Position numbers and translations under genes: made by a program
Source: an uncultured Desulfobacterales bacterium
GTDB taxonomy: Bacteria > Desulfobacterota > Desulfobacteria > Desulfobacterales > JAFDCJ01
Assembly: GCA_945787595.1 (NCBI GenBank)
Contig: CALZJV010000607.1
Location: forward strand, 1 to 5,053
Reading direction: 5' to 3'
Length of the DNA stretch: 5,053 nt
Notes under the pieces: generated by a model
Seen by the model: only the letters and a program-made list of their open reading frames with translations
The model's database searches: none
Told to the model about the DNA's origin: nothing
In this document: piece by piece, positions 1 to 4,938 of the stretch
Numbering within the stretch: the stretch's first letter is position 1
How the letters are laid out: each line of letters starts with the position of its first letter

Positions 1-185
1 ATATCAAAATCCTTAAATTGAAATACAGACATTTTCTTGCGGCTTTCATAGCAGAAAAACAGAATTCATGCAAAGGGGATAAGAGTGGAGTTGATCCAGC
101 GGGCCAATCGCAGCCAGCAGATTAACGATCTGCTTATCAAATGATGGGTTCGGGCCGCATGGGAGTGAGTACAGGACTACCTCAA
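1..185. other. non-coding stretch downstream of glpK
   Basis: No gene is recognisable on either strand. The stretch follows the glpK stop codon in the direction of transcription. It holds one perfect small hairpin (116-134), listed separately. Near the left edge, CCTTAAATTGA (11-21) resembles the CCTTAAAT module found beside the inverted repeats at 4175-4188 and 4892-4905, but the match is too short to call another copy. One minus-strand frame stays open for about 60 codons here, with no start codon or ribosome binding site, so it is not called. Confidence 0.6.
116..134. repeat. perfect 7-bp hairpin downstream of glpK
   Basis: AGCAGAT (116-122) and ATCTGCT (128-134) pair perfectly around a 5-nt loop, about 52 bp past the glpK stop. 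It could stabilise or help end the glpK transcript. No T-run follows it on the minus strand, so it is not a canonical intrinsic terminator. Confidence 0.45.
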
Positions 186-1583
186 CTATTCCACCCAATC
201 AAAGGTTCGATCCACCGCCTTTTTCCATTGCCGGTGGTATGTTTCCCTGACTTTGGTTTCCATGGCAGGCTGCCAGGTTTTATCGATATCCCAGTTTTTA
301 CGCAGCTCTTCAGTCCCCGACCAGAACCCGACCGCCAGACCGGCGGCGTAGGCGGCTCCCAAGGCGGTGGTTTCCGAAACTCTGGGACGTATGACCGGCA
401 CATCCAGGATATCGGATTGAAATTGCATCAGCAGCTCATTGCCCACCATGCCTCCGTCCACTTTAAGTTTGTTGAGCTCAACGCCGGAGTCCTTGTTCAT
501 GGCCTCCACAATATCAAGAGTTTGGTAGGCGCTGGCTTCCAACACCGCTCGGGCGATGTGCCCCTTGTTGACAAAGCGGGTCAATCCCAGGATGGCCCCC
601 CGAGCATCCGAGCGCCAGTAGGGCGCAAAAAGACCGGAGAAAGCGGGTACAAAATAGGCACCGCCATTATCTTTTACTGTTGCGGCCAATTCCTCGATTT
701 CCGCAGCACTGGATATTATATTAAGGTTGTCCCGCAGCCATTGAACCAAAGCTCCCGTAATCGCGATGGAACCTTCCAGGCAGTACACGGGTCGTTGATC
801 GCTGATTTGATAGCCCAGGGTGGTGAGCAAGCCATGTCGGGAGGGCACGGGCGTATGTCCGGTGTTGAGCAAAAGAAAGCATCCCGTCCCATAGGTGTTT
901 TTGGCTTCTCCCATGCCAAAACAGGTTTGGCCGACCGTCTTTGAGCGTCGTTCCCCAGGTATTACTGTCACTGGATGGAACAATACGGGGCAGACTTTGG
1001 CGGGGTATCCCCAAGATTTGAAGGATTTCTTCATCCCAATCCAGGGTTTGCAAATCCATCAGCATAGTGCGACTGGCATTGGTCACATCGGTGACATGGG
1101 ACCCACTGCCGGGTCCGCCGGTGAGCCACCAGATGATCCAGGTTTCCATAGTCCCGAAAAGGGCCTCACCTTTGTCGACCGCGGTGCGGGCCTGGGCAAT
1201 GTTGTCCAAAATCCATTTGATTTTCGGACCCGAAAAATAGGTAGCAATCGGCAGTCCGGTTTTATCGCGAAAGCGGTCCAGACAATGGCGTTTGCAACCG
1301 GTTTGCCGGTATTCTTATCCCAGATCACGGTGGTTTCGCGCTGATTGGTGATGCCGATGGCGGCCAGATCCGATCCGGTAAGATTCGCCTTTGCCAGAGC
1401 GGTGCGGATAACATCCTGGGTGTTGCGCCAGATTTCAAGGGGATCATGCTCCACCCAGCCCGGCTTCGGAAAAATCTGTTCATGTTCTTTCTGATCCACA
1501 CCGATGATCCGGCCGCTGTGATCGAAAATGATGAAGCGATTGCTGGTCGTGCCCTGATCTAAGGCACCTACGTATTTGGCCAT
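186..1583 (-). pseudogene. glpK: glycerol kinase, disrupted by two internal deletions
   Basis: Glycerol kinase (FGGY family) phosphorylates glycerol to sn-glycerol 3-phosphate with ATP. The start at 1583 follows AGGAG (1592-1596) at 8-nt spacing. Visible family features are the N-terminal DQGTTSN phosphate loop (residues 9-15), [22 protein letters not shown] with the glycerol-binding Arg/Glu pair, and NAIVW. The middle frame carries [17 protein letters not shown] and [13 protein letters not shown]. The last frame carries [15 protein letters not shown], the C-terminal signature [17 protein letters not shown], and a normal-looking C-terminus. The reading frame changes near 1276-1280, directly after Trp102, losing about 18 codons (1 mod 3). 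It changes again near 935-937, losing about 15-20 codons (2 mod 3) that should contain GDQQAA with the catalytic Asp (Asp245 in E. coli). The last frame equals the first, but a stop at 1083-1085 lies between. The whole span equals 465 codons against roughly 495-500 for the family. It is either a true pseudogene or an assembly defect; the identity itself is certain. Confidence 0.93.
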
Positions 1584-1591
1584 ATTTTCAT

Positions 1592-1596
1592 CTCCT
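1592..1596 (-). promoter_or_regulatory. ribosome binding site of glpK
   Basis: AGGAG on the minus strand lies 8 nt upstream of the ATG at 1583. It supports that start and shows the 5' end of the gene was built for translation even though the body is now broken. Confidence 0.75.
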
Positions 1597-1612
1597 CTCG
1601 TGATTACAGATA

Positions 1613-2006
1613 TCGTTGATTGGTTGATTAGTTGATTGGTTAAGTGGTTGTAAATATGGATTTATCCCATATTTGCAAAATAATTGGACACGTCATGTTT
1701 CAAAAGAAAGGACCATTCGGACACCCCGATGAAATAAGGGCAAAAAAGATTTCATTGGGCAGGCAGATGAACACGGATGACCACGGATTAAAAAGAAAGT
1801 TTATTTCGCCTTCGGCCAGAAAGGACACATAGCAAGCAGGTTGCTACGTATGTCTGGACATGGTTCCGCCGCCAGGCGGTTTGTACTAATCTGCGGTTAT
1901 CTGTGCAAATCTCTGTCCCCAAAATCTTTAAACAACAATCGTAACATTCTAAAATTATGACTATAATTTACCTAGTCAACCATTCAACCAGTAAACTATT
2001 CAACGA
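1613..2006. repeat. 394-bp island bounded by inverted 8-bp tandem repeats
   Basis: The left end (1613-1650) is a tandem 8-bp repeat: GTTGATTG, GTTGATTA, GTTGATTG, GTTAAGTG, then GTTG. The right end (1973-2006), read on the other strand, is also built of octads: GTTGAATA, GTTTACTG, GTTGAATG, GTTGACTA. The two ends match at 25 of 34 positions, with the outermost TCGTTGA/TCAACGA perfect. Inside lies a second, nested inverted repeat (1765-1790 and 1887-1912) around a hairpin-rich core. No transposase or other gene fits. It looks like an inserted non-autonomous element or a repeat-on-repeat insertion site, lying between the likely glpK promoter and its ribosome binding site. Confidence 0.65.
1765..1912. 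repeat. inner inverted repeat with hairpin-rich core
   Basis: The arms at 1765-1790 and 1887-1912 match at 19 of 26 positions when one is reversed and complemented, and most differences are transitions. The left arm is itself two degenerate decamers, ACACGGATGA and CCACGGATTA. The core contains a stem formed by 1824-1835 and 1841-1854, including the perfect pair TAGCAA/TTGCTA with a small bulge outside it. It also contains a compact CCGCC-A-GGCGG hairpin at 1869-1879. Sequences of the ACACGGATGACCACGGATT kind are familiar to me as dispersed intergenic repeats in environmental bacterial genomes; that is recollection, not a search result. Confidence 0.6.
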
Positions 2007-2080
2007 GGTCTGGATTTATGATTGCGCTGCGAAAAAATTCCTAAACGGTATTGGGATTAAGAAACGCTAAATTTCCCGGG

Positions 2081-2109
2081 ATTGTATGAAATCAATGATA
2101 GCGAGTCAA
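2081..2109 (-). promoter_or_regulatory. sigma70-type promoter, likely for glpK
   Basis: On the minus strand TTGACT (2104-2109) and TACAAT (2081-2086) are separated by exactly 17 bp, a near-consensus -35/-10 pair. Transcription would start near 2074 and run toward glpK. It lies just downstream of the glpV terminator, as expected if glpK is a separate unit. The leader to the glpK start would be about 490 nt. Removing the 394-bp island would leave about 97 nt, a more ordinary length. Transcription activity is inferred, not shown. Confidence 0.6.
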
Positions 2110-2154
2110 TAATCATAGTATTGCGCTCCGGAAACATCTATTTGTAATCTGATG

Positions 2155-2193
2155 TAAAAAAAGAGGGGTTAAAGCATCGGCTTCAACCCCTCT
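2155..2193 (-). terminator. intrinsic terminator of the glycerol transporter operon
   Basis: Read on the minus strand, AGAGGGGTT pairs perfectly with AACCCCTCT. A further 4-bp inner stem (AAGC/GCTT) follows one mismatch, with the loop at 2175-2178. Seven T residues (2156-2162 as A on the plus strand) follow directly. It lies about 57 bp past the glpV stop and should end the transporter transcript before glpK. Confidence 0.88.
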
Positions 2194-2200
2194 GAAGATC

Positions 2201-2232
2201 GACACCCATTTTTGTGCTCCGGGAGGGGTGTC
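2201..2232 (-). repeat. 7-bp inverted repeat just after glpV
   Basis: GACACCC (2201-2207) and GGGTGTC (2226-2232) pair perfectly around an 18-nt loop, 18 bp beyond the glpV stop and just ahead of the strong terminator. It may add 3' mRNA protection. It lacks a directly following T-run, so it is not called as a second terminator. Confidence 0.4.
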
Positions 2233-2249
2233 TGCATATTATCCCATTT

Positions 2250-3995
2250 TTATTTCACGCGCCCCTCGCGCCAGGCCTTAAGGAGACCATCATAATCGAC
2301 CGTCTCACCTTGCGGCTTCTCATTGACCTTGGCCTTGGGCGAGCCTGGCTGGTTCAGCCAGTAGGACTCGTCTTTCTCGGGGTTTAGCTTCGGCCCGCAT
2401 TCGCCCTGTGTGCCTGAACGCTCTATACGCTGCAGAACACGGTCTTGTTCTTTGGCGAGATTGTTCATCGCCGTACTTACAGTCACTTCACCTGAAACCG
2501 CCTCGCCCACATTTTGCCACCACAGCTGTGCCAGCTTTGGATAATCGGGTACGTTGGTGCCGGTGGGTGTCCAGGCGACTCGCGCCGGGCTGCGGTAGAA
2601 TTCTACAAGTCCGCCGAGCTTGGGTGCCCGCTCTGTAAATGACTCGTGTCTGATATCGCTATCGCGAATGGGCGTCAGGCCTACGTGGGTTTTCTTAAGC
2701 GACGTGGTCTTGGCCACGCAGAACTGTGCGAAGAGCCATGCGGCCTTGCGCCGCTCGAGGGGCGTGCTTTTCATCAGCGTCCAGGACCCGCAGTCCTGGT
2801 AGCCCAGCTTCATCCCTTCTTCCCAGTAGGGTCCGTGGGGTGACGGGGCCATACGCCATTTCGGCGTGCCGTCCGCGTTGACCGTCGGACCCGGCTCGAC
2901 CATGGCCGAGACGAATGCCGTGTACCAGAAGATCTGCTGGGCTACGTGACCCTTGGCCAGGACCGGCAGGTAGGTGTAGAAATCCATCCCGAGAGCACCC
3001 GGAGGCGCGTATTTGCGGAGCCATTCCATGTACTTGCTGAGCGAATACTTGGCGGCCGGCCCGTTGGCGGCGCCGCCGCGAGCCACGCTCGCCCCTACCG
3101 GGCGGCAGCCATCAACCCGGATGCCCCATTCATCAACCGGTTTGCCATTGGGGATTCCCTTGTCACCGGCACCGGCCATGGACAGCCAGGCATCGGTAAA
3201 ACGCCAGCCCAGGTCCGGGGCCTTCTTGCCGTAGTCGTTGTGACCGTAAATGGCTTTACCATCGATTTCCTGGATATGCTCACTGAAGAACTGGGCGATA
3301 TCCTCGTAGGCCGACCAGTTGACCGGGACGCCCAGCTCGTAGCCGTAGATTTCCTTGAATTTCTTTTTGAAATCCGGACGTTTGAACCAATCGTAACGGA
3401 ACCAATAAAGGTTGGCAAACTGCTGGTCCGGAAGCTGGTAGAGCTTACCGTCCGGGCCGGTGGTGAAGGATTTGCCCATGAAATCGTCGACATCGAGTGT
3501 GGGCAGGGTCACGTCCTTGCCTTCACCCTTCATAAAGTCGTCCAGGGGAACCACAAACCCATAACGCATGTGAGTGCCGATCAGATCGGAATCGTTAATA
3601 TAGGCGTCATAGACGTTCTTGCCGGACGCCCACTGTGTCTGCAGTTTTTCGATCACATCACCTTCCTGAATCAGGTCATGGGAGACTTTGATTCCCGTAA
3701 TTTCTTCGAACGCCTTGGTCAGCACTTTCGATTCGTATTCGTGGGTCGGGATGGTCTCGGACACGACTTTGATTTCCATACCCTTGAAGGGCTTGGCCGC
3801 ATTGATGAACCACTCCATTTCTTTCATCTGTTCCTCTTTGGTCAACGTCGATGGCTGAAATTCCTCGTCCACCCACTTCTTGGCCGCCTCCATGTTCGCG
3901 CTCGCCGGGATTGCGAATAATGCCAAAAATGCGGCCGCAACCACCATCCCTACGAGCATCATCCGGGTCCGCTTGGTGAAAATCATTTTTTTCAT
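2250..3995 (-). CDS. glpV: periplasmic glycerol-binding protein of ABC transporter (GlpV type)
   Basis: This 581-residue extracellular solute-binding protein would capture the substrate, most likely glycerol, in the periplasm and deliver it to the permease pair. Residues 1-33 form a Sec signal peptide: basic KKMIFTKRTR, a hydrophobic stretch at about 12-30, and cleavage after ASA. There is no lipobox Cys, so the mature protein is soluble and periplasmic. Characteristic stretches are EWGIRVDGCRPVG (289-301), KWRMAPSPHGPYWEEGMKL (379-397), LVEFYRSPARVAWTPTG (463-479) and PDYPKLAQLWWQNVGEA (483-499). From memory these are shared with rhizobial GlpV and the large carbohydrate-binding proteins beside DUF2160 genes. 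Length is normal and the frame intact. The start at 3995 follows a very strong purine-rich site. The glpU homologue upstream and glpK downstream support glycerol over a sugar. The substrate is inferred from context and family; a related polyol remains possible. Confidence 0.9.
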   Translation of the reverse strand: MKKMIFTKRTRMMLVGMVVAAAFLALFAIPASANMEAAKKWVDEEFQPSTLTKEEQMKEMEWFINAAKPFKGMEIKVVSETIPTHEYESKVLTKAFEEITGIKVSHDLIQEGDVIEKLQTQWASGKNVYDAYINDSDLIGTHMRYGFVVPLDDFMKGEGKDVTLPTLDVDDFMGKSFTTGPDGKLYQLPDQQFANLYWFRYDWFKRPDFKKKFKEIYGYELGVPVNWSAYEDIAQFFSEHIQEIDGKAIYGHNDYGKKAPDLGWRFTDAWLSMAGAGDKGIPNGKPVDEWGIRVDGCRPVGASVARGGAANGPAAKYSLSKYMEWLRKYAPPGALGMDFYTYLPVLAKGHVAQQIFWYTAFVSAMVEPGPTVNADGTPKWRMAPSPHGPYWEEGMKLGYQDCGSWTLMKSTPLERRKAAWLFAQFCVAKTTSLKKTHVGLTPIRDSDIRHESFTERAPKLGGLVEFYRSPARVAWTPTGTNVPDYPKLAQLWWQNVGEAVSGEVTVSTAMNNLAKEQDRVLQRIERSGTQGECGPKLNPEKDESYWLNQPGSPKAKVNEKPQGETVDYDGLLKAWREGRVK

Positions 3996-3998
3996 ATA

Positions 3999-4010
3999 CC
4001 TCCCTCCTTT
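3999..4010 (-). promoter_or_regulatory. strong ribosome binding site of glpV
   Basis: AAAGGAGGGAGG on the minus strand ends 3 nt before the ATG; its AAGGAGG core is about 8-9 nt away. It fixes the start at 3995 and fits the high expression typical of binding proteins relative to their permeases. Confidence 0.8.
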
Positions 4011-4017
4011 GGTTTTA

Positions 4018-4070
4018 GGCCTTCATATGGTTGTGATTTTTCTTCAGCCTGAATCGTTGGTGTGAAGGCC
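4018..4070 (-). repeat. 8-bp inverted repeat in glpV leader
   Basis: GGCCTTCA (4018-4025) and TGAAGGCC (4063-4070) pair perfectly with 37 nt between them, and the interior holds a TTCAG-C-CTGAA mini-palindrome (4043-4053). It lies 22 bp upstream of the glpV start. It could be an mRNA processing or stabilising stem that raises glpV over the upstream permease genes, or an operator. It is not followed by a T-run. Confidence 0.4.
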
Positions 4071-4120
4071 AAGAACACCGAACAACATAGGCGCTGTCTT
4101 AACTACATTGACTACTGAAT

Positions 4121-4202
4121 ATTGAAAATTGAATATTTGTGGAAGTCACTTCGCTCCGTCCTTTTTAAATAGAAAGAATTCCTTAAATATTCAATATTCA
4201 AT
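4121..4202. repeat. 82-bp gene-less unit with inverted ends
   Basis: The 18-bp arms at 4121-4138 and 4185-4202 match at 17 of 18 positions in inverted orientation. They have a 7-bp periodicity (ATTGAAA, ATTGAAT, ATT). The 46-bp core includes a GAAGT-C-ACTTC mini-hairpin and ends in the 14-mer AGAATTCCTTAAAT (4175-4188). That 14-mer recurs at 4892-4905 beside the repeat end of the four-helix-bundle cassette. The unit sits between glpU and glpV. It is most simply an internally deleted, non-autonomous relative of that cassette. Confidence 0.65.
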
Positions 4203-4221
4203 CGAAAATGTTCAATTATTA

Positions 4222-4506
4222 TCACCCCCACCGCATCACAACAATCATCCAGCACGCGGCAATGGCAAGCATGATCCAAAGGGTAAAATTGGTCAATCCG
4301 AGCCATGCGAGAAAAATGTAAGCACTGCCTAACAACCCGATAAAGAGCCGATCACCCGGTGTCGTCGGAATCGGTAGGAAACCGCGGCGTTCGATGGAAG
4401 GCGATACGGTCTGCCAAATTGTCATGGCAACCAGGATCAGGAAAATTGCGCTGAAGAAAATCGCCGTTGGCAGTGTCCATTCCATCCATTCCAGAGTCAA
4501 AGTCAT
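4222..4506 (-). CDS. glpU: DUF2160 small membrane protein of glycerol ABC transporter (GlpU type)
   Basis: This 94-residue integral membrane protein is found between the permease and binding-protein genes of glycerol importer operons (glpU in rhizobia). Its molecular role is not established; an accessory to the permease complex is the usual guess. Three membrane segments are visible at about residues 11-31, 54-71 and 74-91, joined by a conserved basic turn reading RRGFLPIPTTPGDR (40-53). The protein ends in MRWG, as I recall for the family. Length is normal and the frame intact. The start at 4506 is supported by GAGGGG (4513-4518) at 6-nt spacing. Directly upstream of that site, 3 bp away, begins the inverted repeat of the four-helix-bundle cassette, so its translation signal has been spared by the insertion. 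The 82-bp repeat unit follows it. Confidence 0.88.
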   Translation of the reverse strand: MTLTLEWMEWTLPTAIFFSAIFLILVAMTIWQTVSPSIERRGFLPIPTTPGDRLFIGLLGSAYIFLAWLGLTNFTLWIMLAIAACWMIVVMRWG

Positions 4507-4512
4507 GGTTAA

Positions 4513-4518
4513 CCCCTC
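4513..4518 (-). promoter_or_regulatory. ribosome binding site of glpU
   Basis: GAGGGG on the minus strand lies 6 nt before the glpU ATG. It marks the inner limit of the cassette insertion, since the inverted repeat begins at 4522. Confidence 0.65.
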
Positions 4519-4521
4519 ATG

Positions 4522-4933
4522 ATTGAAGATTGAAGACTGAAGATTGAAGATTTAATGTATCCTGTCTATCCTATTTTTGTACTCGCCGTTTTTCTTGAAG
4601 ATGCGAATATTTTGGTCAGCTCTCCGGCTTCTTCCAATACGATACTTAACTTTGCTGTAAAACTTGCCTTTGATTGCGAAAGGCATGTCGCGCGATAGTT
4701 AGCCGCAACGGATGTCGAACATCTAATAACCTGTCCTCGTATATGCTTACCTAAAGCGGTTTCCTGTAGAGCCTTCGCCAGCTTCACGCAGCGATGTGCA
4801 AACTTCTTTGTCCTTTCTGTTAAATCTTCTCTGTTCATATCCGCGGACGATAAGTTGAAACCTTACAGAAATGATCAACCTATAAAATGATAGAATTCCT
4901 TAAATCTTAAATCTTCAGTCTTCAATCTTCAAT
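4522..4933. mobile_element. 412-bp cassette with perfect 24-bp inverted ends carrying a four-helix-bundle gene
   Basis: The segments 4522-4545 and 4910-4933 are exact inverted copies (24 of 24). Both are built of 7-bp units (ATTGAAG, ATTGAAG, ACTGAAG, then ATT). The left array continues with another ATTGAAG unit up to about 4552. Between them lies a single gene (4566-4838). Upstream of that gene is an imperfect stem, ATAAGTTGA (4850-4858) against TCAACCTAT (4875-4883), pairing at 8 of 9. The shared 14-mer AGAATTCCTTAAAT lies at 4892-4905. The cassette fills the space between the glpQ stop (5 bp away) and the glpU ribosome binding site (3 bp away). No transposase and no clear target duplication are visible. 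Mobility is inferred from the architecture and from the related unit at 4121-4202. Confidence 0.6.
4566..4838 (-). CDS. four-helix-bundle protein (23S rRNA intervening-sequence protein family), shortened
   Basis: This 90-residue protein belongs to the small four-helix-bundle family first known from 23S rRNA intervening sequences, here encoded far from any rRNA. Diagnostic stretches are LTERTKKFAHRCVKLAKAL (6-24), GQVIRCSTSVAANYRA (35-50), SKASFTAKLSIVLEEA (56-71) and ELTKIFASSRKTAS (73-86). Family members usually run near 115-120 residues, with a stretch like DExxFWLELL plus a helix between the EEA and ELTxIFxxSRKTA segments. Here these two are fused directly, so about 28 residues (end of helix 3, start of helix 4) seem lost in frame. 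The remaining reading is open, but the bundle is probably incomplete. No good ribosome binding site precedes the ATG at 4838. The stop codon lies in a TATCCTGTC/TATCCTATT repeat (4558-4575). Function in the family is unresolved; nucleic-acid or partner binding is suspected. Confidence 0.85.
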   Translation of the reverse strand: MNREDLTERTKKFAHRCVKLAKALQETALGKHIRGQVIRCSTSVAANYRATCLSQSKASFTAKLSIVLEEAGELTKIFASSRKTASTKIG

Positions 4934-4938
4934 ACTCT

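Larger units (their letters stand above)
1584..2249. other. intergenic region between glpV and glpK
   Basis: No protein gene is supported in these 666 bp. In minus-strand order the region holds a weak 7-bp hairpin (2201-2232), a strong intrinsic terminator for the transporter operon (2155-2193), a sigma70-like promoter (2081-2109), an inserted inverted-repeat island (1613-2006) and the glpK ribosome binding site. The only sizeable plus-strand open frame (1644-1832) runs through the repeats, has no ribosome binding site and has a low-complexity product, so it is not called. Confidence 0.75.

Noticed and set aside
116..134. Hairpin as a rho-independent terminator for glpK
   Set aside because: Neither side carries the required T-run in the transcribed direction.
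1..185. Open minus-strand frame of about 60 codons after glpK
   Set aside because: It has no ATG start or ribosome binding site, overlaps the glpK end in another frame, and its translation is not recognisable.
141..944. Long plus-strand open frame of 267 codons
   Set aside because: It lies antisense to clearly conserved glpK sequence; its product is low-complexity and matches no family I know.
1644..1832. Plus-strand open frame of 62 codons in the glpV-glpK spacer
   Set aside because: It runs through the inverted-repeat island, has no ribosome binding site, and its residues simply translate the repeat units.
2946..3920. Long plus-strand open frame of 324 codons inside glpV
   Set aside because: It is the antisense shadow of a GC-rich coding gene with family-wide conservation on the minus strand.
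4566..4838. Four-helix-bundle gene as the accessory (avd) gene of a diversity-generating retroelement
   Set aside because: No reverse transcriptase, template repeat or variable repeat is visible in the window, and the sequence resembles the rRNA intervening-sequence protein branch.
4566..4838. Four-helix-bundle gene as part of a 23S rRNA intervening sequence
   Set aside because: The flanks are ABC transporter genes and no rRNA sequence is present.
4522..4933. Repeats as a CRISPR array
   Set aside because: Units are 7 bp, directly abutting and inverted at the far end; there are no spacers of regular length.
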